A stretch of DNA of 64,000 nucleotides from G016756615 sp035556195 (GTDB lineage: Bacteria > Pseudomonadota > Alphaproteobacteria > Rhizobiales > Rhizobiaceae). Of the stretch, positions 8,018 to 18,218 are shown in pieces. The DNA lies in the NCBI GenBank assembly GCA_035556195.1, contig DATMFK010000067.1:124001-188000 (forward strand), written 5' to 3'. Each line of letters opens with the position of its first letter. The stretch's first letter is position 1. The position numbers and the translations under genes were made by a program. Under the pieces are notes generated by a model, which was given only the letters and a program-made list of their open reading frames with translations, did no database searches and was not told the DNA's origin.

Positions 8018-9618
8018 GGCTGAGTTCCGTTGACTGGCGAAGGCGCAGTGCGATCCAGCGAGGCATAGCAGGCTTCCGCGATGGTATCCTTTGATATCCC
8101 CTGACCGACCAGTTCCTTGCAGATGGCGCCGCGCGCGAAGATGAGCACCCGGTCGCAGATATCCGCCAACTGCTCGGCATCGGAACTTGCGCAGATCACC
8201 GACATTCCCTGGGCCGCCGCCGCTCGCAACGCTGCGAAGATGTGCTGGCGCGTCCCGACGTCGACTCCCTGCGTCGGTTCATCGAGCAAGAGCAGTTTGG
8301 GCCTGCGGTTCATCCAGCGCGCGATAAGCACCTTCTGGGCGTTGCCCCCCGACAGCGCCGAGAGCTTCAGAAGGGGATCGTTGGGTCGAACCTCGAAAGC
8401 TTCGCCCAAAGTCCGGGCGTCGCGCTTCATACGGTTGTTGTTCAGAAAGAAGCCGGTGAAGAAGCGTTCGAGATCCGGCAGGAACATATTGTCGACGATG
8501 GGCAAGGAATCGACGCCGCTCGCGCCCTGCCGGTCACCGGGGAGCATTGCCAGGCCGCGTTCGATCGCCTTGCGGGGGGTGAGCGATTTCAGTTCGATCG
8601 TCGTGCTCTCGTCCAGCGAGAGCGTCCCGGAAGTGGTCGGTCGGGCGCCGAAGGCAAGGTAGGGCAGTTCCTCGTAGCCGGAACCGATGAGGCCGGTCAG
8701 GCCAAGGATTTCGCCCTCGCCAACGATGATGGTGGATGCTTTCAGCTTGGCGCTGGCGACGTTTTCAAGCCGCGCGCGCGGCTTGCGGCTGACCGCCTGA
8801 GCGCACCGCAATGGGACGGTGCGGGCGAGCTTGCGACCAACGATCATCTCCACCAGCTGCTCGTGCGTCGCCTGGGACGTCACGAAGCTGCCCGCCACGT
8901 CGCCGTCCCTCAGCACGGTCGCGCGGTCGGTGATCGTCATCACCTCGTCGATATCGTGCGAGATGAACACGACGCTCGATCCATGGTTGGCGATGCTGCG
9001 CATGAGCGTGAAGAGTTTCTCCACGCCCTCGCGCGGCAGGAAGGGCGTCGGCTCGTCGAGGAGAACGAGTCCGGGCCGGCCTGTGGCTGCGCGCGCGACG
9101 CGGATCTCCTCGACCGCACGCACGATGGCGAGCAGTGCGCGATCGACGGCGGACAGCCGATCGATGCGCTGCTCCGGATCAAGCTGCACATCGAACCGGG
9201 CAAGCGCTTCGCGCGTGGCGCGGCGCTCGGCCTGCCAGTTGATGTAGCCGCGCCCAGCGGCCGTCAGATTGGAAAGGCGAAGGTTCTCCAAGACGGTGAG
9301 CGAGGGCACAAGGCCGAGATTCTGATGGACGAAGCTCATGCCGAGGCGGCGGAAGTCCCCGGGCTTCAGCGGCAGGGAAACGGCTTTGCCGTCGAATTCC
9401 ATCACGCCGCCAGGGTCGGGAGCATGGAAGCCCGCGAGGATCTTGACCAGCGTCGACTTGCCCGACCCGTTCTTGCCGAGCAATCCGTGGACTTCGCCGG
9501 CCGCGACCTCGAAGGACACGCCCTTCAGCGCACGAGCGCCGCCGAACGTCTTGGCAATCCCATCGAGACGCAGAACCGACGGCGCTGGTTGCGCCGCCGG
9601 ATGTGCCGTGCCGGACAT
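8014..9618 (-). CDS. Sugar ABC transporter ATPase with two nucleotide-binding domains (RbsA family)
   Basis: A 534-residue double ATPase. Domain 1 has Walker A GLLGKNGSGKST and Walker B LVLLDEPTPFLP, but its signature loop is degenerate (LSAVDRALLAI). Domain 2 lacks a Walker A lysine (GLIGSGYEEL), as usual for the RbsA C-terminal half, but keeps LSGGNAQKVLIARW and LLLLDEPTQGVDVG. The open frame runs further 5', but that part only shadows the binding-protein gene. I chose ATG 9618, which has AAAAGG six bases upstream. A GTG at 9648 overlapping the previous stop (GTGA) is the alternative. It powers the permease downstream. Confidence 0.88.
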   Translation of the reverse strand: MSGTAHPAAQPAPSVLRLDGIAKTFGGARALKGVSFEVAAGEVHGLLGKNGSGKSTLVKILAGFHAPDPGGVMEFDGKAVSLPLKPGDFRRLGMSFVHQNLGLVPSLTVLENLRLSNLTAAGRGYINWQAERRATREALARFDVQLDPEQRIDRLSAVDRALLAIVRAVEEIRVARAATGRPGLVLLDEPTPFLPREGVEKLFTLMRSIANHGSSVVFISHDIDEVMTITDRATVLRDGDVAGSFVTSQATHEQLVEMIVGRKLARTVPLRCAQAVSRKPRARLENVASAKLKASTIIVGEGEILGLTGLIGSGYEELPYLAFGARPTTSGTLSLDESTTIELKSLTPRKAIERGLAMLPGDRQGASGVDSLPIVDNMFLPDLERFFTGFFLNNNRMKRDARTLGEAFEVRPNDPLLKLSALSGGNAQKVLIARWMNRRPKLLLLDEPTQGVDVGTRQHIFAALRAAAAQGMSVICASSDAEQLADICDRVLIFARGAICKELVGQGISKDTIAEACYASLDRTAPSPVNGTQP

Positions 9619-9644
9619 GCCCGGCCTTTTGTCCGGCGCGACGC

Positions 9645-10766
9645 TCACTTCGGATCGAGACCCCAAAGCTTGCGGAAGCCATCGACATAAGCGTCGCCAT
9701 AGCCTGTGTCGAACTTGGCCGGCGTGCCCGCATCCGCGATGTTGTTCTTGTCGAAGATGTAGAACGGCACGTTCAGCGCAGTCGGGCTCTTCATTCCGCA
9801 GGCATCGCGCAGGTGGCCATCGACAGTCGCGTATGCGATCCAGTCGAGGCTCTCGCCGATGTTCATGTCGACCACGCCCTGGGCGATATAGTCGAGCACG
9901 AAGGGCGTGCCGTTGAATGTCGCGACCTTGACCTGGCCGGCCTTGCCCGTGAGGCGCATCGCCGGGACCACGAATTGCGACATCGAATCGTATATCGGTA
10001 TCACCACGTTGATTTCGGGATTGGCCTGGAGGGCGGCTTGCACGGCCGGCTGGATCTTTGTGGCCCATTCCGTCACGCCGACATTGATTTCCTGAACGAT
10101 CTTGCAATCGGGACAGTTCGCCGCGAGAACGTCGTCGATGCCGGCCGTCAGCGGGATGGTTGGCGGGACCTCGCGCGAAACGATGGTCAGGATGTTCGCC
10201 TTGCCGTCGGTGTTGGCGATAGCCCAGTTGGCGAGTATCTTCCCGACCTCGTTGAAGCCGATCGTCAGCGAGGAAGACACGTCGGGTGCCTGCTCGAAGG
10301 ACGGGTCATAGAAGTGTGATGTCATGACCTTCACACCCGCGTCCTTGGCCGCCTTGACCTGAGGCGCCACTGTGCCGGGGTCGATGCCGGAGATCAGGTC
10401 GACGACGTCAAACTTGTCGCGGATGGCGAATTCGAAACCCTGAACCCACTGACTTGGCTGGCCCTGGTTTTCCCACTCGACGACTTCGAGGCCGAGCTCG
10501 CTGCCGACCGCCTTCATGCGGTCGATGATACCTTTCAGGAAGGGATTGGTGCTGCTGTTGGGGATGGACAGCATCTTCTTCCCTGCCGCGCATGCGCGTG
10601 CATCGAACGCTTCCCCGGGCGCCTTGAACACGGGTTTCGCAAGGTATGGTTCGAGAAATTTCTTGGCATTCTCGACACCGGCGGCCTCCTGCGTCAAAGC
10701 CGGAACGGCGGCCAACACCAGCGTGGACAGCGCCATGGCGCCGGCCGCAACGACCCTGTTGATCAT
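9645..10766 (-). CDS. Periplasmic sugar-type binding protein (RbsB-like superfamily)
   Basis: A 373-residue exported receptor and first gene of the transporter operon. The signal peptide is MINRVVAAGAMALSTLVLAA, cleaved near ALT-QE. The fold is type I periplasmic binding: KKMLSIPNSSTNPFLKGIID, then VVDLISGIDPGTVAPQVKAA, and VVIPIYDSMSQFVVPAM. It is longer than RbsB (about 270 mature residues), with about 40 extra residues before the first strand and a cysteine pair in LAANCPDCKIV, so it belongs to a less-studied branch. Its promoter lies in 10767-10951, shared with the divergent LacI-family gene and carrying an operator-like palindrome. Confidence 0.85.
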   Translation of the reverse strand: MINRVVAAGAMALSTLVLAAVPALTQEAAGVENAKKFLEPYLAKPVFKAPGEAFDARACAAGKKMLSIPNSSTNPFLKGIIDRMKAVGSELGLEVVEWENQGQPSQWVQGFEFAIRDKFDVVDLISGIDPGTVAPQVKAAKDAGVKVMTSHFYDPSFEQAPDVSSSLTIGFNEVGKILANWAIANTDGKANILTIVSREVPPTIPLTAGIDDVLAANCPDCKIVQEINVGVTEWATKIQPAVQAALQANPEINVVIPIYDSMSQFVVPAMRLTGKAGQVKVATFNGTPFVLDYIAQGVVDMNIGESLDWIAYATVDGHLRDACGMKSPTALNVPFYIFDKNNIADAGTPAKFDTGYGDAYVDGFRKLWGLDPK

Positions 10767-10824
10767 TTTCCTCTCCCATTATCGCGGGTCGCCGTGCCCC
10801 CCTAGAGCACGGCTTGTTTCATTC

Positions 10825-10842
10825 TGAATGCGTATGCAATCA
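10825..10842. promoter_or_regulatory. Putative operator in the divergent transporter/regulator promoter region
   Basis: An 18-base imperfect palindrome, TGAATGC-GTAT-GCAATCA, whose half-sites agree at 6 of 7 positions. It lies between the binding-protein gene (-, start 10766) and the LacI-family gene (+, start 10952). The 14-base core TGAATGCGTATGCA recurs exactly, on the other strand, at 16089-16102 in the second divergent promoter region of this island. The neighbouring LacI-family protein is the obvious candidate binder. However, the centre is TA rather than the CG common in LacI operators, so a GntR-type regulator elsewhere is possible. Confidence 0.65.
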
Positions 10843-10951
10843 TGGTTCAGGTCGAGGCAACAGTCAATTCGTTCCGAGGCTGGATTTTTGCCGGTCATTC
10901 GACTAATCGGAACCAAAGGCCGCCGCGGCCACGGGCGAGGCTTGGATTGCA

Positions 10952-12010
10952 ATGAAGAGATCACAGACCCGCTTCACGTCGTTCGACGTGGCTGCTCTTG
11001 CGGGTGTTTCCCAGTCGGCGGTGTCGCGCGCATTTACACCCGGATCCAGCATCGCCGAAGCAAAACGCCAGAAGATCCTGGAAGCTGCGCGCAAGCTCAA
11101 CTATGTTCCCAATTCGATCGCCTCGAGCCTGACCACGAAGCGCTCGAACATCGTTGCCGTCGTCATTGGCAATCTCGCCAACCCTTTTTACGTGACCGTG
11201 TTGAGCACGCTCGTGCGTCGCCTGCAGGCAGAAGGACGCCAGGTGCTGACCTTCACTGTTGAAAACGGGGCCGAGGCCGACGAGGCGTTGATGCGCGTGC
11301 TTCGCTATCAGGTCGACGGCGTGATCCTGACCGCTGCACAGCTCTCCACGCGCATGACGGGCATCTGCCACGAACGCGGTATCCCGATCGTGCTTTTCAA
11401 CCGCTACATTCCTGGCTCCGACGCGGCCGGCGTCCGTTGCGACAATGTTGGGGGAGGGCGCTTGATCGCGGGTTCGTTCCTTGCGGCAGGAGCCAGGAGC
11501 TTTGCGCTCATCCTCGGCGACCCGCGCGGAACCACCAGCGCCGACCGTGCGCGCGGCTTCTCCGACGTATTGGTCGAAGCCGGAATCGCCCGCAGCGAGA
11601 TCCGCGTCATCGAGGGCCAGTCGGCCTATGAAGGCGCCCAGGCGGCGGTGCTCCGTGCGTTTCGCGACGGCGACCTTCCCGACGCGATCTTCGCGGTCAA
11701 TGACATCATGGCGATGGCGGCCATGGATGTGTTGCGCCAGCGGCGCTCGGTGCGCATTCCCGAGGATGTGATGGTGGCGGGCTTCGACGACATTCCCGAC
11801 GCGCGGCGGTGGCCCTATCGGCTGACAACCGTCCGCCAGCCGGTCGAGGAAATGGTGGAGGAAACGCTCGCAATCCTCCATCTGGACGATCCGGAAATCC
11901 CGATCGAGAGGGCGATCGACAAGGTTGTTCCCGGCCGGCTGATCTGGCGTGAAACCGTCCGCCAGCCCGTGAGCCGCTCGGGGACGAAGGGACCCGCCAC
12001 GCCCGCTTGA
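10952..12010 (+). CDS. LacI-family transcriptional regulator
   Basis: A 352-residue repressor-type protein. The N-terminal helix-turn-helix reads FTSFDVAALAGVSQSAVSRAF (about residues 8-28), followed by the hinge region KILEAARKLNYVPNSIASSL. The rest is a periplasmic-binding-like effector domain (NIVAVVIGNLANPFYVTVLS to MVAGFDDIPDARRWPY and LTTVRQP). The wing after the recognition helix (TPGSSIAEAKRQ) is slightly unusual for LacI. It is divergent from the RbsB-type importer and probably senses that importer's substrate or a breakdown product. It likely controls the whole 7022-22131 island through the operator pair at 10825 and 16087. Confidence 0.9.
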   Translation: MKRSQTRFTSFDVAALAGVSQSAVSRAFTPGSSIAEAKRQKILEAARKLNYVPNSIASSLTTKRSNIVAVVIGNLANPFYVTVLSTLVRRLQAEGRQVLTFTVENGAEADEALMRVLRYQVDGVILTAAQLSTRMTGICHERGIPIVLFNRYIPGSDAAGVRCDNVGGGRLIAGSFLAAGARSFALILGDPRGTTSADRARGFSDVLVEAGIARSEIRVIEGQSAYEGAQAAVLRAFRDGDLPDAIFAVNDIMAMAAMDVLRQRRSVRIPEDVMVAGFDDIPDARRWPYRLTTVRQPVEEMVEETLAILHLDDPEIPIERAIDKVVPGRLIWRETVRQPVSRSGTKGPATPA

Positions 12011-12049
12011 AGCATCTTGCGCGAATGTGGTTCGCGCGACGGGCTTCAA
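12007..12049. repeat. Palindromic element across two convergent stop codons
   Basis: TTGAAGC (12007-12013) pairs with GCTTCAA (12043-12049). Inside it GCGCGAA (12019-12025) pairs with TTCGCGC (12031-12037) around the loop TGTGG, with a 5-base internal mismatch on each side. The element includes the stop codons of both the LacI-family gene (+) and the dehydrogenase gene (-). Its ends and spacing match the palindrome at 6841-6885. It probably ends transcription or protects mRNA ends in both directions. Confidence 0.7.
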
Positions 12050-12972
12050 CGCTCCTGGAGCTTTCTCGTCTCCAGGATGCGCCCATCGCGCCAGGCCTGG
12101 CGTTCGGCGATGCTGTCGACCGGGATGCGTGCACAAAGTTCGGCATGGATGGCCTCGACCATCTCGCCGGTCCACGGATAGTCCGTGCGCGCGTCCTCGC
12201 CCATGCGCCGCATCATCGGGCCAAGTTGTTCGACGAAGGCACGGAAGCCGCCCGCCGCGTTGAGATGCGCCACGGCGAAGGGACCAAGGGATGCCCAGCG
12301 CAGCGCAAGCCCATCGGTCATGACGCGGTCGATATCCGACGCGCTGCAATATCCCTCGCCCACGAGATGAAGCGCCTCGGCCACGAGAGTGTACTGCAAC
12401 CGGTTGAGGATGAAGCCGTCAATCTCCTTGTTCAGCACGATCGGCCGCATCCCGATCTGTTCGAAAAAGGCGCGCGCCCCGGCAATTTCTGTATCTCCCG
12501 TCAGACCGCTGCCACAGATCTCGACCAGCGGGATGTGAGAGGGCGGATTGACGGGATGCGCGACCATCGCCCGCTCCGGGCCGGGAATGTGGGTCAGGAA
12601 CTCGGAACCCCTCAGCGCCGACGTGGAGGAACACAGCCGAGCCTCCCGAGGCGCGTGCGCGCCGATCTCGGCAAAGACTTCGCGCTTGATCGACAGGTTC
12701 TCGCGCACGCTTTCCTGGACATGGACGGCGCCATCGACCGCCTCGGCGATCGAACCGGCCGTAGTGATCCGCCCTTTTATCTCGCCCGGATTGTCGGCGA
12801 GCATGCCTGCTGCCTCCAGTCCCCCCAGCATTCGCGCGATGGTGGGAAGTGCGTGCTCACTGACTTGCTCCGCCACCTGATCGTAAAGTGCTACCTCAAA
12901 GCCCGCCCTGGAGAACACCACTGCCCAGGCTCGACCGACCTGTCCTGCTCCAATGCAAGCAACTTTTGCCAT
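12046..12972 (-). CDS. 3-hydroxyacyl-CoA dehydrogenase-family oxidoreductase, lambda-crystallin/L-gulonate dehydrogenase-like
   Basis: A 308-residue NAD-dependent dehydrogenase. Near the N-terminus it has the Rossmann motif CIGAGQVGRAWAVVF. In the middle it has HPVNPPSHIPLVEICGSGLT, which carries the catalytic histidine in the context typical of lambda-crystallin (CRYL1) and carnitine dehydrogenases. The C-terminal helical dimerisation domain follows. ATG 12972 has GGGGG six bases upstream; ATG 12978, overlapping the preceding stop (ATGA), is an alternative. Family members oxidise secondary hydroxyl groups of free hydroxy acids, not only CoA esters. It is last in the operon with LeuC-, LeuD- and isocitrate-lyase-like genes, so its substrate is probably a hydroxy acid of that route. 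Confidence 0.85.
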   Translation of the reverse strand: MAKVACIGAGQVGRAWAVVFSRAGFEVALYDQVAEQVSEHALPTIARMLGGLEAAGMLADNPGEIKGRITTAGSIAEAVDGAVHVQESVRENLSIKREVFAEIGAHAPREARLCSSTSALRGSEFLTHIPGPERAMVAHPVNPPSHIPLVEICGSGLTGDTEIAGARAFFEQIGMRPIVLNKEIDGFILNRLQYTLVAEALHLVGEGYCSASDIDRVMTDGLALRWASLGPFAVAHLNAAGGFRAFVEQLGPMMRRMGEDARTDYPWTGEMVEAIHAELCARIPVDSIAERQAWRDGRILETRKLQER

Positions 12973-12974
12973 GG

Positions 12975-13853
12975 TCATCCCCCAGACGCGTCGTCTCGCG
13001 CCCACTTCTTTTCGAACTCCCAGACTTCGGAGAAGCCGATCAGCTGGTTGAACTCACCAAAGTCGAACAGCGGCACGTCCGGCGTGTCGGAGGTGCCATG
13101 GATTTTCAACGTGCGCAGTGCGTGTTCGGCCGCCTGCGCCGCCGCCAATCCAGTGAGGGCCGGAAATATCGCCATGGCATATCCGATCTCGGACAGTTGC
13201 TTCACCGGGCGAATGGGAGTCTTGCCGCCATCGGCCATGTTGGCAAGCATCGGTTTGGCGATCCGCCGGCAAGCGTCCCGCATTTCGTCCTCGCTTTCGA
13301 GTGCCTCGAGGAAGACGATGTCGGCGCCTGCCTCGCCATAGGCAATTCCGCGCCGAACCGCTTCTTCATAGCCGCCTGTCTGTCGCGAATCGGTGCGGGC
13401 GATGACCAGCATCTCCGGATTGCGCCGGGCTTCGCAGGCGACCTTGATCTTCTCCACCATGTCGATGAGCGGCGTCACCCGTTTGAACGGCGTGTGGCCG
13501 CATTTCTTCGGAAAGACCTGATCCTCGATCTGGATCGCTACGACGCCGGCCTCCTCGTAGCCTCGCACGGTGTGGTGCACGTTGAGCAGGCCCCCATAGC
13601 CCGTGTCGGCGTCCGCGATGACGCTGGCGTTGGAGGAGCGCACGAGGGTCGCGACGCGATCGAGCATCTGGGTGTAGGTGGCGATGCCGGCATCCGGGAT
13701 GCCGTGAGCTGAAGCCGTCATCCAGTATCCGGAGGCATAGACGAAGTCGAAGCCGACCTTGTTCGCGACGACTGCGGTGATCATGTCGTGGATACCCGGT
13801 GCGGCAACGAACTTGCCGCGCTCGAGTGCTGCTCGAAGGCTCGGTTTGCTCAT
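12975..13853 (-). CDS. Isocitrate lyase/PEP mutase superfamily carbon-carbon lyase
   Basis: A 292-residue (beta/alpha)8-barrel enzyme. Metal-site residues are in ADADTGYGG. The family signature is KKCGH, with the catalytic cysteine, in IEDQVFPKKCGHTP, followed by ARTD and a glutamate in FLEALES. The KKCGH loop points to true lyases (methylisocitrate lyase, 2,3-dimethylmalate lyase, oxaloacetate hydrolase groups) rather than PEP mutase. ATG 13853 starts the family N-terminus MSKPSLRAALERGKFVAAPG. It is located directly after LeuC/LeuD-like genes. Like citrate-to-isocitrate-to-glyoxylate, the pair could isomerise a branched hydroxy-diacid and then cleave it. The exact substrate is unknown. Confidence 0.88.
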   Translation of the reverse strand: MSKPSLRAALERGKFVAAPGIHDMITAVVANKVGFDFVYASGYWMTASAHGIPDAGIATYTQMLDRVATLVRSSNASVIADADTGYGGLLNVHHTVRGYEEAGVVAIQIEDQVFPKKCGHTPFKRVTPLIDMVEKIKVACEARRNPEMLVIARTDSRQTGGYEEAVRRGIAYGEAGADIVFLEALESEDEMRDACRRIAKPMLANMADGGKTPIRPVKQLSEIGYAMAIFPALTGLAAAQAAEHALRTLKIHGTSDTPDVPLFDFGEFNQLIGFSEVWEFEKKWARDDASGG

Positions 13854-13933
13854 GGGGCTGTCATCCTCGTCGTTCGGCTTCGCGGCCGGTTGAGATTGAA
13901 TGCCAAGGCCCCGGGAACCGGGGCTGGCCGGGG

Positions 13934-14581
13934 CTAGCCGGTTTCCTCGGCGGCGTCGTCGAAATAGGCGAGCTGGTCCTTGTTCAGGAACAGCCAAGGC
14001 CTGTCGCTGCGATGACGGTCTTCGAATGCGGCAATGGCCGTCTCATCGTCGGCAAGGATCGCGCCGATCTCGTCGAGGCCGAGCAGGAGCGATCGCTTGC
14101 GATGCGGCTCGATCTCGAACGCGACGCCGCGGCCGTCGGCCAGGACGACGCTCTGCGCCTCAAGATCGATCGTGATGTCGCGCCCGGCCTCCGCCTCGCT
14201 CATGATCGCGGCATGATCCGTCCCGCGCGCGACGATCGGCAACATTCCGTTCTTGAAGCAATTGGCGAAGAAGATCTCGCCGAAGCTTTCCGCGATCACG
14301 CAGCGAATGCCGAAATCCGTCAGCGACCAGACTGCATGCTCGCGGCTGGAGCCGGTACCGAAATTGCTCTGGGCAACGAGAATCTTGGCCTGCGTCCATG
14401 GCGGAGTGTCCAGGACGAACGGTACCCCGTCCTTGCGATGGCGCCGTTCATGGAAGGCGTGTTTGCCAAGGCCCTTGCGATCAAGCAGGAGCAGGAAGCG
14501 CGCGGGAAAAATGATGTCCGTATCGATGTCGGATTCCGGCAGCGGCGCCGCAATGCTCGTCAACGTCGTGAATGGTTCCAT
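13934..14581 (-). CDS. LeuD-like small subunit of an isopropylmalate/dimethylmalate-type dehydratase
   Basis: A 215-residue swivel-domain subunit. Characteristic motifs are PLPESDIDTDIIFPARFLL and the loop NFGTGSSREHAVWSL, followed by FANCFKNGMLPIV. It pairs with the LeuC-like subunit encoded three bases upstream. LeuD of leucine biosynthesis is about 200 residues, so length does not discriminate. The neighbours (isocitrate-lyase-family enzyme, CRYL1-like dehydrogenase, LacI operator) argue for a catabolic hydro-lyase rather than leucine synthesis. An 80-base gap without visible hairpin follows before the lyase gene. Confidence 0.88.
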   Translation of the reverse strand: MEPFTTLTSIAAPLPESDIDTDIIFPARFLLLLDRKGLGKHAFHERRHRKDGVPFVLDTPPWTQAKILVAQSNFGTGSSREHAVWSLTDFGIRCVIAESFGEIFFANCFKNGMLPIVARGTDHAAIMSEAEAGRDITIDLEAQSVVLADGRGVAFEIEPHRKRSLLLGLDEIGAILADDETAIAAFEDRHRSDRPWLFLNKDQLAYFDDAAEETG

Positions 14582-14584
14582 GGT

Positions 14585-15988
14585 TCAACGCATCTCCCGG
14601 ACATCGGCGAGGCGGCCGGCGATCGCTGCGGCGGCAGCCATTTCTGGACTCATGAGATGAGTTCGGCCGCCAATGCCCTGGCGCCCTTCAAAGTTGCGGT
14701 TGGAGGTAGAGGCGCAACGCTCGCCCTCCGAGAGGCGGTCTTCGTTCATTGCCACGCACATCGAACAGCCGGAATCCCGCCACTCGAAGCCGGCCTCGCG
14801 AAAGACGCGATCGAGCCCTTCTGCCTCGGCGCGGATCCGAACGGCTGCGGAGCCGGGCACGACGATCGCGGTGACCCGCTCCGAAACCTTGCGGCCCCGC
14901 AAGATCGCGGCAGCCCGGCGCAGGTCTTCGATGCGGCCGTTGGTGCACGAGCCGATGAATACGCGGTCGATGGGGATTTGCGTCAACGGCGTTCCGGGCG
15001 TAAGACCCATATAGGCTATGCTGCGCTCCATGCGCTTGCGTTTCGCCGGGTCCGCTTCCTCTGCCGGATCGGGAACCTTGGCGGAGACCGGCAAGGTCTC
15101 TTCCGGCGTGGTGCCCCACGATACGTGGGGAGCGAGCGCTGCGACGTCGATGACCACCTCTCTGTCGAAGACGGCGTCCTCGTCGGATGCCAGCGTGCGC
15201 CACTCGGCGAGAGCGCGGTCCCAGACTTCGCCGGCGGGCGCCAGCGGCCGACCGCGAACATAGGCGAATGTCGTTTCGTCCGGCGCGACCATGCCGACAC
15301 GGCTGCCCGCCTCGATCGACATGTTGCAGAGGGTCATCCGGGCTTCCTGCGACAAGTGCCCGATCGTGGACCCGGCATATTCTATCGCGTGGCCCACGCC
15401 TCCGCCCGTGCCGATCCGGGAAATCAGCGCAAGGATAATGTCCTTGACGGTGACGCCGTCGGGCATTTCGCCCTCCAGTCTCACGCGCATGCGCTTTTGC
15501 TTGCGCAGGCGCAGGGTCTGGGTTGCGAAGACGCTTTCGCACTCGCTCGATCCGATCCCGAAAGCGAGCGCGCCGAAAGCGCCATGCGTGCAGGTGTGAC
15601 TGTCGCCGCAGACCAGGGTCGCGCCCGGCAAGGTGAAACCCAATTCCGGTCCTATGACATGGACGATCCCGTGGCGCGGGTCGCGCATCGGAATGTACGA
15701 GATGCCGTGAAGCGCCGAGTTTTCCCGCAACCGCTGCACCTGGCTGGCAGCCAAACCCGGCGGCAACGGACGATCGCGATTGAGTGTCGGCACGGCGTGA
15801 TCGGCGACGGAAATGTGCGCCTGCGGCCGCCGCAGGGAACGGCCCGTGTCCCTCAGGCCCTCGAACGCCTGCGGGCTGGAAACCTCCTGGACCAGATGCC
15901 GGTCGATGTAGAGCAAGCTCGTCCCGTCGTCATACTGGCGCACCACATGCGTGTCCCAAACCTTGTCGTAAAGCGTTCGGCCATTCAT
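14585..15988 (-). CDS. LeuC-like large subunit of an isopropylmalate/dimethylmalate-type dehydratase (Fe-S aconitase family)
   Basis: A 467-residue aconitase-family subunit. The three cluster-ligand cysteines appear in VFIGSCTNGRIEDLR and in SGCSMCVAMNEDRL. The active-site stretch CGDSHTCTHGAFGALAFGIG is intact, and RNFEGRQG lies near the C-terminus. These residues predict a working [4Fe-4S] hydro-lyase that moves a hydroxyl between adjacent carbons of a hydroxy-dicarboxylate. It is the first gene of a four-gene minus-strand operon whose promoter region carries the second copy of the island's operator. True leucine LeuC is also near 467 residues; context alone suggests a catabolic paralogue. 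Confidence 0.88.
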   Translation of the reverse strand: MNGRTLYDKVWDTHVVRQYDDGTSLLYIDRHLVQEVSSPQAFEGLRDTGRSLRRPQAHISVADHAVPTLNRDRPLPPGLAASQVQRLRENSALHGISYIPMRDPRHGIVHVIGPELGFTLPGATLVCGDSHTCTHGAFGALAFGIGSSECESVFATQTLRLRKQKRMRVRLEGEMPDGVTVKDIILALISRIGTGGGVGHAIEYAGSTIGHLSQEARMTLCNMSIEAGSRVGMVAPDETTFAYVRGRPLAPAGEVWDRALAEWRTLASDEDAVFDREVVIDVAALAPHVSWGTTPEETLPVSAKVPDPAEEADPAKRKRMERSIAYMGLTPGTPLTQIPIDRVFIGSCTNGRIEDLRRAAAILRGRKVSERVTAIVVPGSAAVRIRAEAEGLDRVFREAGFEWRDSGCSMCVAMNEDRLSEGERCASTSNRNFEGRQGIGGRTHLMSPEMAAAAAIAGRLADVREMR

Positions 15989-16074
15989 TCGCGTTCCCCT
16001 TCCAGCTCCGCCGAGACAGGAGCAATCTCCAGGAGGCCGCCCCGAAAATCCCCCTTGCGAAGCGCGCCAATCCT

Positions 16075-16103
16075 AAATTATGGTCCAATGCATACGCATT
16101 CAA
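16075..16103 (-). promoter_or_regulatory. Predicted sigma70 promoter of the LeuC-like operon with embedded operator
   Basis: Read on the minus strand, TTGAAT (16098-16103) and TAATTT (16075-16080) are separated by exactly 17 bases, a good -35/-10 pair placed about 90 bases before the LeuC-like start. The operator copy AATGCATACGCATTCA (16087-16102, plus strand) overlaps the -35 box and half of the spacer, where a bound repressor would block RNA polymerase. The same site lies about 58 bases upstream of the divergent HyuA start (16160) and could control it too. Confidence 0.6.
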
Positions 16104-16159
16104 GCGCAATCCCGCAAGCCGTATGGGATCCGCCTGGAAACGAATAAGAGGGGTAGAAG

Positions 16160-18214
<2,055 letters not shown>

Positions 18215-18218
18215 GACA

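Noticed and set aside
8242..9690. A 482-codon plus-strand frame opposite the RbsA-like ATPase gene
   Set aside because: The minus-strand ATPase has Walker and signature motifs throughout; the opposite frame has none and is a GC-rich shadow.
9619..10107. N-terminal extension of the RbsA-like ATPase frame
   Set aside because: The extra 163 codons lie inside the binding-protein gene in another frame and carry no ATPase sequence. Translation most likely starts at 9618 or 9648.
10871..10913. GTTCCGA/TCGGAAC inverted repeat before the LacI-family gene
   Set aside because: The spacing of 29 bases is long and the motif is not repeated at the second divergent promoter, unlike the 10825 site.
14585..15988. 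Housekeeping leuC/leuD of leucine biosynthesis
   Set aside because: Motifs alone allow it, but the operon with an isocitrate-lyase-family enzyme and an operator shared with an importer argues for catabolism. It cannot be fully excluded without phylogeny.
13799..16147. A 782-codon open frame on the plus strand, antisense to the LeuC/LeuD-like genes
   Set aside because: It has no recognisable domain and an arginine/alanine-rich composition typical of a frame opposite high-GC coding DNA. The minus strand has intact catalytic motifs.
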